The notes under the pieces are model-generated. The model worked only from the letters and a program-made list of their open reading frames with translations. It did not search any database and was not told the origin of the DNA. Shown piece after piece: positions 26,343 through 34,469 of a stretch of 64,000 nt of DNA (position 1 is its first letter; each line of letters begins with the position of its first letter). The position numbers and the translations under genes were made by a program. The DNA lies in contig NZ_LJJE01000092.1 in the NCBI RefSeq assembly GCF_001854765.1, forward strand, positions 1 to 64,000. Reading direction: 5' to 3'. Origin of the DNA: Vibrio sonorensis. GTDB taxonomy: Bacteria; Pseudomonadota; Gammaproteobacteria; Enterobacterales; Vibrionaceae.

Positions 26343-27117
26343 AGTCGTTATCAAATCACCTGAGCAGATCGCGTTGATGCGCGAGTCCGGTCGCTTACTG
26401 GCAAGTGTTTTTACTATGCTGGATGACTTTATACAGCCAGGTGTCACGACATTGGCGATTAATGACAAAGTGGAAGATTACATTGTCAATACGTTGCATG
26501 CAAGACCGGCGAGCAAAGGCCAGTATGACTACGAGTTCGTGCTTAACACCTCGGTTAACGAGGTAGTCTGTCACGGGATCCCACGGGCCGATCAAAAACT
26601 CACCAGCAAAGATATCGTCAACGTGGATATCACACTGGAAAAAAATGGCTTTATTGCCGACTCCAGTAAAATGTATGTGATGCCAGAGGCGAATGGCCTT
26701 GCTACGCGATTGGTCGAATCGACTTATCAAGCTATGTGGCGCGGAATTCGCAGTGTGAAACCGGGGGCAACCTTAGGGGATATAGGGCACGCTATTCAAT
26801 CCTATAGTGAGAATCTCGGTTACAGCGTGGTGCGCGAATACTGCGGTCATGGTATCGGTGAGGAAATGCATGAAGAGCCAAGTGTTCTTCACTATGGATT
26901 GCCAACGATGGGCCTAGAGCTCAAAGCCGGAATGACTTTCACCATAGAACCTATGATCAATCAGGGCAGCGCTAAGACTAAGACGAAAAAAGATGGCTGG
27001 ACAGTGGTCACTAGAGACAAGAAACTCTCTGCACAATGGGAGCATACGGTGTTGGTCACAGAGTCAGGTTTTGAAGTTCTTACCCTGCGACCAGATGAAC
27101 AAGAGTTAGTGAGCTAA
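26335..27117 (+). CDS. map: Type I methionine aminopeptidase
   Basis: Removes the N-terminal Met from nascent proteins. The 260-residue pita-bread fold keeps all five metal ligands: Asp in IVNVDITL, Asp in IADSSKMY, His in YCGHGIGEE, Glu in FTIEPMI and Glu in QWEHTVLV. The start MDKVVIKSPEQ at 26335 overlaps the ParD-like gene by 8 bases; the frame extends slightly upstream but without a ribosome site. The sequence around the second ligand (EKNGFIADSS) differs from the E. coli-type enzyme, so this may be a second, accessory Map. Its 3' end overlaps the convergent iclR gene by 12 bases. Confidence 0.93.
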   Translation: MDKVVIKSPEQIALMRESGRLLASVFTMLDDFIQPGVTTLAINDKVEDYIVNTLHARPASKGQYDYEFVLNTSVNEVVCHGIPRADQKLTSKDIVNVDITLEKNGFIADSSKMYVMPEANGLATRLVESTYQAMWRGIRSVKPGATLGDIGHAIQSYSENLGYSVVREYCGHGIGEEMHEEPSVLHYGLPTMGLELKAGMTFTIEPMINQGSAKTKTKKDGWTVVTRDKKLSAQWEHTVLVTESGFEVLTLRPDEQELVS

Positions 27118-27893
27118 CTCTTCAAGAGATAGAGTCAGTGCTTCGGTGATCTTTGCACTGGCTTGCTTAAGACTTTCCACGTACTCGTTGCGTTTCTCCT
27201 GTTGAAAGCGAATCACTGGGAAAGAAAGGGACAAACCAGCAATAATTTCGCCATTTGGACAACGAACGGGTACGGCAATACAGCGAACTCCGAGTTCTTG
27301 TTCTTCAATATCTTCTGCCACACCATCAACCTTTGCTTGCTTTAAGACTGCGTGCAAATCGGATATTTTGGTAATCGTATTGTCGGTGTATTTATCGAAA
27401 GTCACACCACTCAGTGTTTGTCGCACTGAAGCCTGCGTCCATTCACTCATCAACACTTTACCAATCGCCGTGGTGTAAAGCGGGTTCCCTTTACCAATTC
27501 TCGAACGCATACCAAGGCTGTAATCAGATTCAATCTTGTGAAGATAGATAATACGCTGGTGGTGGCGAACGCGAGGTGAACTGCCTCTCCGGTCAGTTTG
27601 CCCAAGCGGCGCATCTCTTCATCTGCGGCGGATAATAGAGTGGGGTGGCTAATGGCTTTGCTACCCATTTCCAGTAGATTCAAGGTAAGTGAGTACTTAT
27701 CAATGTCATCGTCTTGAGCCACGCACCCCAGCGTTTTCATGGTTTGAAGAAAGCGGTAAGTGGTCGCTTTAGACATATTAGTTTTGACGGCCAGTTCTGA
27801 AACACCAGTGGCTTTTTGCTCGCTGAGCGCTTCGAGGATCTTAAATAGTTTGCTTACAGAGGATACTTGATTGTCCTGCTTATCATCATCCAT
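27106..27893 (-). pseudogene. kdgR: IclR-family regulator (KdgR-like), frameshifted (probable sequence error)
   Basis: The N-terminal winged helix is intact (SVSKLFKILEALSEQ, then TNMSKATTYRFLQTMKTLG), as is the effector domain (IGKGNPLYTTAIGKVLMS, RCIAVPVRCPNGEIIAGLSL). The two halves are in different frames. Restoring one G at about 27570 (gene strand GCGGTT) joins them through RHHQRIIYLHKIESDYSLGM, giving 262 residues, a full IclR length. It is divergent from the uronate operon with two palindromes between them. IclR-type KdgR represses pectin and uronate genes and lets go on binding 2-keto-3-deoxygluconate; the same role here is inferred. Confidence 0.88.
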
Positions 27894-27957
27894 TACTTTG
27901 TTCCGTTATTTCAATTTCCCAAGAGTGTAAAGGAAAAAGAAAAACAAAACCGAGATG

Positions 27958-27976
27958 AATAAAACACCTTTTCATT
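27958..27976. promoter_or_regulatory. Candidate KdgR operator 1
   Basis: AATAAAACACCTTTTCATT, an imperfect palindrome shared in 15 of 19 positions with the site at 28031. It resembles the KdgR operator type (AATRAAAC, spacer, GTTTYATT). Confidence 0.65.
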
Positions 27977-28030
27977 TTAATAGGACTGCAATGCCATTAA
28001 AGTATAAAAAAGCCGATCTCCATCAATAAA

Positions 28031-28049
28031 AATGAAACGTCTTTTCAGA
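28031..28049. promoter_or_regulatory. Candidate KdgR operator 2
   Basis: AATGAAACGTCTTTTCAGA. Its core TGAAACGTCTTTTCA is a palindrome with a single mismatched pair. It begins 73 bp (about seven helical turns) after operator 1, upstream of kduD. Confidence 0.65.
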
Positions 28050-28175
28050 AAAGTTTGGTTGTACTGCCGTTTTGTTGTTATCTTGACCGCAGTTGAGTGA
28101 AGTATTGTTTGAAAAGCACTCACTAGGTTTGAATTTTTAAATGATTAATCAGTGGTTTTAGGTAAGGAAATAAGC

Positions 28176-28937
28176 ATGGCGCTTGATGCATTCAATCTTA
28201 AAGGTAAAGTCGCGTTAGTTACGGGATGCGATACGGGTTTAGGCCAAGGTATGGCATTGGGGTTAGCGCAAGCGGGATGCGATATTGTTGGTGTGAACAT
28301 TGTAGAGCCGACAGAAACAATTGAAAAGATCCGCGAAACAGGGCAGAAATTTGTCGATATTCGCGCCGATCTGCAATCTATCGACGTGATTCCATCCATT
28401 GTAGACCGAGCAGTAACTGAGCTGGGTAAAATTGATATTCTAGTAAACAACGCTGGTATTATCCGCCGTAACGACGCTATCGAGTTCTCAGAGAAAGACT
28501 GGGATGACGTAATGAACATCAATATTAAGTCTCTGTTTTTCTTATCTCAGGCCGTTGCTAAGCAGTTTATCTCCCAAGAGAGCAAAGGAAAAATCATTAA
28601 CGTTGCTTCTATGCTCTCATTCCAAGGTGGGATCCGAGTGCCATCATACACCGCTTCAAAAAGTGCGGTAATGGGCGTGACGCGTTTGCTTGCTAATGAG
28701 TGGGCTTCTAAAGGAATAAATATTAATGCGATTGCACCGGGCTACATGGCAACGAACAATACGCAGGCACTGCGAGCTGATGAGCAACGCAATAAAGATA
28801 TCTTAGATCGCATTCCCGCAGGCCGTTGGGGTGACCCAAGCGACCTCGCTGGTCCTGCGGTATTCTTAGCGTCTTCTGCTTCTGACTATATTAACGGCTA
28901 CACCATTGCGGTTGATGGAGGCTGGTTAGCACGCTAA
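28176..28937 (+). CDS. kduD: 2-deoxy-D-gluconate 3-dehydrogenase / DKII reductase KduD (SDR)
   Basis: Short-chain dehydrogenase, 253 residues, that reduces 2,5-diketo-3-deoxygluconate to 2-keto-3-deoxygluconate (KDG). The nucleotide fold shows KVALVTGCDTGLGQGMA, NNAG (ILVNNAGII), catalytic Ser in ASMLSFQGG and YxxxK in YTASKSAVMG, with PGYMATNN after it. ATG at 28176 with AGGTAAGGA upstream. First gene of the uronate operon, under the two candidate operators. Confidence 0.93.
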   Translation: MALDAFNLKGKVALVTGCDTGLGQGMALGLAQAGCDIVGVNIVEPTETIEKIRETGQKFVDIRADLQSIDVIPSIVDRAVTELGKIDILVNNAGIIRRNDAIEFSEKDWDDVMNINIKSLFFLSQAVAKQFISQESKGKIINVASMLSFQGGIRVPSYTASKSAVMGVTRLLANEWASKGININAIAPGYMATNNTQALRADEQRNKDILDRIPAGRWGDPSDLAGPAVFLASSASDYINGYTIAVDGGWLAR

Positions 28938-28954
28938 CACCGATTAGTGAGAAG

Positions 28955-29470
28955 ATGATTGTGGATGTTTCAGTTGCTCAAGTATTGGGATTTGTCAGTT
29001 TTGGATTGGGAATCTCCACTTTCTACCAAAAAGATGACCGACGCTTAAAAGTTCTGATGTTGGTGTTTAATCTCAATCATCTTCTCCATTTTTTATTGTT
29101 AGGCTCAGTAATTTCAGCAGCAGGAGCACTGCTGTCGGCGATAAGAACCTCAACGGCCATTTATACTTCTTCATATAAAGTGGCGATGGCCTTCGTTGTG
29201 GCCAGCATTGCAATGGGAAGTTATCTGGTTGAAAACTGGTGGGATTGGATACCCATGGTTGGCACGGTGATAGGAACCATTTCAGTCTTTTGCTTGTCTG
29301 GTATCGCGATGCGAGTCGGGTTTCTGGTCGGGGCATTTTTATGGTTGGCCAACAATATTTTAGTCGGCTCAATAGGCGGAACGCTGCTAGAAGCCACGTT
29401 GATTGCGATGAACCTAATTACGATTAGCCGTTTAGTAAAAGATCGACGCCCAAGTGTTAACGAGCAATAG
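28955..29470 (+). CDS. YgjV-family inner membrane protein
   Basis: A 171-residue integral membrane protein with five or six hydrophobic segments, matching the YgjV family (start VAQVLGFVSFGLGISTF, centre NLNHLLHFLLLGS, end LIAMNLITISRL). The function of the family is unknown. E. coli ygjV also lies near uronate genes (uxaCA/exuT), and here the gene sits inside a uronate operon, 17 bases after kduD. A part in uronate or oligo-uronide passage is therefore plausible but unproven. Confidence 0.8.
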   Translation: MIVDVSVAQVLGFVSFGLGISTFYQKDDRRLKVLMLVFNLNHLLHFLLLGSVISAAGALLSAIRTSTAIYTSSYKVAMAFVVASIAMGSYLVENWWDWIPMVGTVIGTISVFCLSGIAMRVGFLVGAFLWLANNILVGSIGGTLLEATLIAMNLITISRLVKDRRPSVNEQ

Positions 29471-29480
29471 GATAGAGTCA

Positions 29481-29813
29481 GTGTTTGTATTGTCGCACGA
29501 CACCGAATTAGAAGATTTAGGCAATGGGATCAAGCGTAAAGTTCTCGCCCATGATAGCAACTTAATGTCAGTGGAAGTGCATTTTGATGCTGGTTCCATA
29601 GGCGCTTTGCACAGTCACCCGCATGAGCAGTTGACCTATGTCTTATCTGGAAAATTTGAATTTGTCATCGGTGATGAAAAACGCATCGTTTGCGCTGGTG
29701 ACACCATGTATAAGCGGCCGAATATAGAACACGGCTGCAAATGTTTAGAAGAGGGGGTACTGCTTGATATCTTTACCCCTAGAAGAAACGACTTTCTTAC
29801 TCTAATTAATTAG
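29481..29813 (+). CDS. kdgF: KdgF-type cupin
   Basis: A 110-residue single cupin that in this family linearises 4,5-unsaturated galacturonate or mannuronate to the open-chain 5-keto-4-deoxyuronate. Metal-binding histidines are in HSHPHEQLTYVLSGKFE; the second cupin motif is DTMYKRPNIEHGC. The start is a GTG at 29481 with AGGATAG upstream; an earlier GTG at 29454 lies inside ygjV. It supplies the substrate of the next enzyme. Confidence 0.88.
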   Translation: MFVLSHDTELEDLGNGIKRKVLAHDSNLMSVEVHFDAGSIGALHSHPHEQLTYVLSGKFEFVIGDEKRIVCAGDTMYKRPNIEHGCKCLEEGVLLDIFTPRRNDFLTLIN

Positions 29814-29840
29814 CGTGCGGTTAAGCCGCAGGAGAAACAA

Positions 29841-30476
29841 ATGAAAATTGCACTAATGATGGAAAACAGCCAAGCGGGTAAAAACGCAATGGTTGCTGGT
29901 GAACTAAATACCGTTGCTGGTGGATTGGGTCACCAAGTATTTAACGTCGGTATGACGGACGAGAACGATCATCACCTGACATATATCCATCTTGGAATTA
30001 TGGCGAGTATCTTATTGAACTCGAAAGCAGCAGATTTTGTCGTAACAGGTTGTGGTACAGGTCAAGGTGCGATGATGGCCTCTAACCTACACCCAGGTGT
30101 AGTTTGTGGTTACTGTCTAGAGCCTTCAGATGCCTTCCTATTCAACCAAATCAACAACGGCAACGCTATCGCACTTGCTTTTGCAAAAGGCTTTGGCTGG
30201 GCTGGTGAACTAAACGTTCGATACATCTTCGAAAAAGCGTTTACAGGTAAACGCGGAGAAGGCTACCCAATTGAACGCGCAGAACCACAGCAAAAGAATG
30301 CTTCGATCCTAAATCAAGTGAAATCAGCGGTAGCGAAAGATGTGGTTGAGTCTCTAAAATCGATCGATCAAGAACTAGTAAAAACGGCAGTCGGCAGCAA
30401 GCAGTTCCAAGAGTGCTTCTTTGAAAACTGTCAGGATGCGGAAATCGAAGCTTACGTTCGTTCCCTGCTAGTTTAA
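29841..30476 (+). CDS. RpiB/LacAB-family sugar isomerase, probable 5-keto-4-deoxyuronate isomerase (DhuI-like)
   Basis: A 211-residue RpiB/LacA/LacB-fold protein. The catalytic loop is VVTGCGTGQGAMM (the Cys of the family) and the substrate region is NGNAIALAFAKGFG. RpiB-type DhuI enzymes replace KduI in some bacteria, turning 5-keto-4-deoxyuronate into 2,5-diketo-3-deoxygluconate. No kduI is present here, and kdgF, kduD, kdgK and eda surround it, so this role fills the only gap in the pathway. The assignment is from context plus fold, not from a unique motif. Confidence 0.85.
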   Translation: MKIALMMENSQAGKNAMVAGELNTVAGGLGHQVFNVGMTDENDHHLTYIHLGIMASILLNSKAADFVVTGCGTGQGAMMASNLHPGVVCGYCLEPSDAFLFNQINNGNAIALAFAKGFGWAGELNVRYIFEKAFTGKRGEGYPIERAEPQQKNASILNQVKSAVAKDVVESLKSIDQELVKTAVGSKQFQECFFENCQDAEIEAYVRSLLV

Positions 30477-30505
30477 TTATCAGCTCAGCATTTGGTAGAG
30501 GATGT

Positions 30506-31435
30506 ATGAAAGAGATTCAGCGCGTCGCTATTATCGGTGAATGCATGGTTGAACTGACTAAGGTTGACGGAAAACTAAAGCAAGGCTTTGGTGGTGATAC
30601 CTTAAATACAGCGGTTTACCTTTCGCGCCTGACAAGAGATCACGGTGTCGATACACGCTATATCACTGGGTTGGGGCGTGATCCTTTCAGTGCCGACATG
30701 CTGAGAAGCTGGCAAGAGGAAGGGATCAATACCCAAAGCGTACACCGGTCGAAAGACAAACTCCCCGGCCTATATGCCATCGAGACAGATGCGTCGGGCG
30801 AGAGACAGTTTTTTTACTGGCGCAATATGTCTGCGGCTCGCTTCTGGTTGGAAGAAGCTTGCCCAGATCAAGTTGCCGATGAGCTAACCGATTGCCAGTT
30901 GATTTATTTAAGTGGAATAAGCTTGGCTATTTTGCCAGAGGCTTCACGTAGAAAACTGTTTGCGTTGTTGGCTGAGTGCCGACAAAAGGGTTGTGTGATA
31001 GCGTTTGATAACAACTATCGCCCAGCGCTTTGGGATTGCCCAGCAACAGCGCAAAGCAACTATCGAGAAATGCTGGCACTCACCGATATTGCATTTCTCA
31101 CCTTTGACGATGACAAGCTGCTTTGGGGAGATGAGCGCGAACAACAATCGATCGTGCGCGCCCAGATCTTGGGTGTAAAAGAAGTAGTTGTTAAACGCGG
31201 TGCAGAACCGTGTTACATCGCTCTGGGTGATAACCTCAGTGAAGTAGCAGCTCAAACTGTTGAAAATGTGGTGGATACCACAGCGGCAGGAGACTCCTTT
31301 AGTGCAGGTTATCTAGCGAAACGACTATTAGGTGGTACAGTAGAACAAGCTGGCCAAAGTGGACACTCACTTGCCGCCAACGTCATCCAACACCGTGGTG
31401 CGATTATTCCTCAAAGTGCGATGCCACAACGTTAA
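30506..31435 (+). CDS. kdgK: 2-keto-3-deoxygluconate kinase
   Basis: PfkB-family sugar kinase, 309 residues, making KDPG from KDG and ATP. The start region IIGECMVELTKVDG and GFGGDTLNTAVYLSRL are typical of bacterial KdgK; the C-terminal PfkB signature DTTAAGDSFSAGYLA holds the catalytic Asp. It lies 29 bases after the isomerase gene and 9 bases before eda. Confidence 0.95.
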   Translation: MKEIQRVAIIGECMVELTKVDGKLKQGFGGDTLNTAVYLSRLTRDHGVDTRYITGLGRDPFSADMLRSWQEEGINTQSVHRSKDKLPGLYAIETDASGERQFFYWRNMSAARFWLEEACPDQVADELTDCQLIYLSGISLAILPEASRRKLFALLAECRQKGCVIAFDNNYRPALWDCPATAQSNYREMLALTDIAFLTFDDDKLLWGDEREQQSIVRAQILGVKEVVVKRGAEPCYIALGDNLSEVAAQTVENVVDTTAAGDSFSAGYLAKRLLGGTVEQAGQSGHSLAANVIQHRGAIIPQSAMPQR

Positions 31436-31444
31436 GGAGAAAAA

Positions 31445-32068
31445 ATGAAAAGTTTAGAGCAACAGTTATCGGACATTAAAGTCGTTCCAGTAATTGCAAT
31501 TAAAGACGCAGACAAAGCCGCTAAGTTGGCCGAAGTTTTGATTGAGAATGGCCTACCTTGTGCGGAAGTAACATTCAGAACCGAACAAGCGGCACAAGCG
31601 ATTAAAAACATGCGCAATGCCTACCCCGAAATGCTGATAGGCGCGGGAACCGTGCTAACTACAGAGCAAGTGGATCAGGCGATAGATGCGGGTGTGGACT
31701 TTGTAGTAAGCCCAGGATTTAATCCAACGACCGTGCGCTACTGCCAGCAACGCGGTGTTGCAATTGTACCGGGTGTGAACAACCCAAGTTTGGTTGAACA
31801 AGCGATGGAAATGGGCTTAAAAACCCTTAAGTTCTTCCCTGCAGAGCCATCTGGTGGCGTTTCAATGTTAAAAGCACTGACAGCGGTTTACCCAGTGAAA
31901 TTTATGCCAACAGGTGGTGTTAGCCCAAGCAACGTTAATGATTACTTATCGATCCCAGCAGTGTTGGCGTGTGGTGGTACATGGATGGTGCCAAACAACC
32001 TAATTGAAAATGAACAATGGGACGAGCTGGCAGCCTTGGTCAAAGAAGTGGCCAGCATTATTGAATAA
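31445..32068 (+). CDS. eda: KDPG/KHG aldolase
   Basis: Class I aldolase of 207 residues that splits 2-keto-3-deoxy-6-phosphogluconate into pyruvate and glyceraldehyde-3-phosphate. The general-base Glu is in CAEVTFRTEQA, the Schiff-base Lys in LKFFPAEPSGG, and the phosphate site in PTGGVSPSN with CGGTWM. Strong ribosome site AAGGAG. It ends the uronate operon, and a terminator follows 48 bases on. Confidence 0.95.
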   Translation: MKSLEQQLSDIKVVPVIAIKDADKAAKLAEVLIENGLPCAEVTFRTEQAAQAIKNMRNAYPEMLIGAGTVLTTEQVDQAIDAGVDFVVSPGFNPTTVRYCQQRGVAIVPGVNNPSLVEQAMEMGLKTLKFFPAEPSGGVSMLKALTAVYPVKFMPTGGVSPSNVNDYLSIPAVLACGGTWMVPNNLIENEQWDELAALVKEVASIIE

Positions 32069-32115
32069 ATAGTTCACTCTTCTATACCTACCCTTGTATA
32101 GTTACCCGTTTTGGG

Positions 32116-32145
32116 AGCGCCTATGAAACGAAGGCGCTTTTTTTT
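32116..32145 (+). terminator. Rho-independent terminator of the uronate operon
   Basis: Stem AGCGCCT / AGGCGCT with a nine-base loop and eight T. It lies just before the convergent GNAT gene stop. Confidence 0.88.
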
Positions 32146-32148
32146 GTG

Positions 32149-32649
32149 CTATAGAAATTTTTCAATTAGCACTTCATCTACATACTTACCCCGTACTTTA
32201 GCGTGTTTTTTGGCCGTGCCGACAATTTCAAACCCTTGTCGAGTGTAAGCGGCAAGAGCGCGTTCATTATCGCTGCGCACATAAGCAAAGAGTTTTTCAA
32301 AACCCTTTTGTTTTGCCACCTCAAACGTAGATTGAAAGAGCAGTTTTGAGATGCCTTGACCTTGGGCTGGTTTACTTACGAAGGTGCCAATAATACCAAC
32401 GTGATCAAAGGCTTTGGTATATTGGGCGAACGGTTCGATATTTTGAAAGCCCACTATCTGAGAGTGCTCCTCGGATAACGCCACTGTAAACACACCGCCC
32501 ATTGGGAATGTAGCGATGAACTGCTTTTCTTCATCGGTGGTAAAGGTGGTATCCAAAACCGTGTGCAAACCTTCAACAATAATTGGATTAAGGACATTGG
32601 CGACGCCTTCTGCGTCCTCTATGGTGACTTGGCGTACTGTAAAACTCAT
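32149..32649 (-). CDS. GNAT-family N-acetyltransferase
   Basis: A 166-residue single GNAT domain. The acetyl-CoA site is VSKPAQGQGISKLLF, near residue 90; the late strand motif is VRSDNERALAAYTRQGFE. The start is ATG at 32649 (MSFTVRQVT). It faces the uronate operon and stands alone. The substrate is unknown; the Asn-Glu-Arg-Ala-Leu-Ala-Ala-Tyr element is common to many GNATs acting on small amines. Confidence 0.9.
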   Translation of the reverse strand: MSFTVRQVTIEDAEGVANVLNPIIVEGLHTVLDTTFTTDEEKQFIATFPMGGVFTVALSEEHSQIVGFQNIEPFAQYTKAFDHVGIIGTFVSKPAQGQGISKLLFQSTFEVAKQKGFEKLFAYVRSDNERALAAYTRQGFEIVGTAKKHAKVRGKYVDEVLIEKFL

Positions 32650-32908
32650 GCAACTGAACTCCTATTAAGGTTAGAGCAGTTTTGTACAGGAGATCGCAAG
32701 TGTCGGCAAGCACTAACGCACATTGTTTTCTGAGTGGTTTACCGTGCTTAAGAGTTAAAAGGTTTAGGAGTCAGCTGCCGATCTTCAACTTTTTCCAGTG
32801 GGTGAAAATAGAGAGATACCCTGATAGATTTACTCACTAATTACAAAAACTGTCTCTGATTTAGTTTTCTTGGGCAGGTAAACATTACAATTTAGGCTTT
32901 CTAACGCT

Positions 32909-33896
32909 ATGAATCGCTTTGATCGAATAACAGCACTTTTGGTACTACTGCAAACTCGCAATGTGGTCACTGCTCAGTTTTTATCTGAGTATTTTTCGGT
33001 GTCCGAGCGAACCATTTATAGGGATATCAAGTCTCTTGAAAATGCAGGAGTTCCTATTGGCTCAGAAGCGGGCGTCGGCTACTTCCTTGCCAAAGGTTAT
33101 CAATTGCCGCCAGTCTGTTTTACCTTGGATGAAGCGGCGTCGGTATTATTGGGTGAAAAGCTGTTGGTATCGAGCTAGATGCCCATTCGCTAAAGGATTA
33201 TCAAAGCGCATTAAACAAGGTAAAAGCGGTTATTGACGCCACTGATAAAGAGTATTTGGTGAACTTTGATAAAGATACCGCTGTGCTGCCTACTGGCCTC
33301 ATTTTCCTGAAGAAATTTCCGACAAAGATGAACCAAACCAAGCCTCCAATGCCAATGAAGATCGCTGGTTAAAACAAGTTCGACATGCTCTGCTGCACAG
33401 AAAAGTGGTAAAGCTAGAGTATACCGCGGTCGAGAAAAGCGAACCGATGGCTCGTGAAATAGAACCTATCGGTCTGTTTTATTACCACTGGCACTGGCAT
33501 TTAATAGCATGGTGTCGCCTTCGTCAGGCCTATCGAGATTTTCGCTTGGATAGGGTGAGCGCGTTTTCTGTTTTAGACCAACGTTTCGCAACACATGATC
33601 GCCTAACCCTCAGTGAGTATCTAAAAGAAAAGCCCGATGCAGGCGAACTTGTGGAAGTTGAAGTGCTTTTTTCCGAGCGAGCTAAGATATTTGTTCAAGA
33701 GCAGCGCTATCAGTTTGGGTTTGTCGAACAACGCGAAATGGACGAGGGGGTGTACATGCGTTTCTTAACTCATGTACCTGAATACATGGCGCGCTGGCTG
33801 CTGCAATACACTAATGAAGTCTCAGTTATTAGCGGAGATGAGATCAGAGAAGAGCTTAAAACGCTTAGCGAACAATTGGCCAATCACTGGCTGTAA
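32909..33896 (+). pseudogene. HTH/WYL-domain regulator (YafY-like), two frameshifts (probable sequence error)
   Basis: The N-terminal winged helix is MNRFDRITALLVLLQTR followed by SVSERTIYRDIKSLENAGVP; the WYL part has KLEYTAVEKSE and GLFYYHWHWHLIAWC. Three frames are needed. One added G near 33167 (TTGGGTAT) gives KLLGIELDAHSLKDYQSA. One more near 33285 (GTGGCTGCC) gives AAYWPHFPEEISDKDEPN and leads to the stop at 33896. The repaired protein has 329 residues, normal for YafY-type regulators. WYL domains sense ligands or nucleic acid. It is divergent from the GNAT gene. Confidence 0.85.
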
Positions 33897-33987
33897 TTTT
33901 CTCCTGACATAGGGTTGTCAGTGGTCTTATTTACTATCGCTTTATCAGTCGCCCAATTGGTTTGGGTATTAGCGATAGGAGAACACA

Positions 33988-34383
33988 ATGAAACGCACCG
34001 CGATTAACCCATGGGAATGGTCACTAAACCTTGGTTATCAACAAGGTGAAGTTATCGAAGCCGCGCAGAAAACCCTTTATATATCGGGGCAAACTTCGGT
34101 AGATGCACAGGGGCGTCCTCAGCATAGCGGGGATATGAGAAGTCAAATGGCTCTGTCATTAGACAATTTAGTATCCGTGCTCAAACAGGCGGAGATGGGG
34201 CTAGAAAACATTGCAAAAGTGACGGTTTATACCACAAACGTAAGTGACTCTTTGCAAAATTTTGACCTGTTAGGCCAGCGCTTTGGAGAGGTAAACCACA
34301 GACCAACCATGACTTTATTGGAAGTGAGTGGGTTGGCGATGCCTGATCTTATGTTCGAAATTGACGCCATCGCTGTGAGTTAA
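33988..34383 (+). CDS. RidA/YjgF-family protein, atypical
   Basis: A 131-residue RidA fold (ISGQTSVDAQGRPQHSGDM, NLVSVLKQAEMGLENIAKVT, FEIDAIAVS). In true imine deaminases an Arg stands five residues before the V-x-x-L of the last core strand. Here the only Arg (NHRPTMTLLEV) lies three residues too early and the site holds Met. The protein may therefore lack the deaminase activity that protects enzymes from enamines. Good ribosome site (AGGAGA). Convergent with hutW over a shared hairpin. Confidence 0.88.
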   Translation: MKRTAINPWEWSLNLGYQQGEVIEAAQKTLYISGQTSVDAQGRPQHSGDMRSQMALSLDNLVSVLKQAEMGLENIAKVTVYTTNVSDSLQNFDLLGQRFGEVNHRPTMTLLEVSGLAMPDLMFEIDAIAVS

Positions 34384-34411
34384 ATGGATGATTGGTTGTC
34401 CCTTTTAATAC

Positions 34412-34442
34412 GGTCGCTGCTATGGGTATGATAGCAGCGACC
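34412..34442. terminator. Convergent hairpin between the ridA-like gene and hutW
   Basis: Perfect 12-bp stem GGTCGCTGCTAT / ATAGCAGCGACC with a seven-base loop. There are only weak T tracts on either side, so it is a probable but not classical bidirectional terminator. Confidence 0.7.
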
Positions 34443-34469
34443 TTGCCTAGTTTTGGGGTTTTCGCGTTG

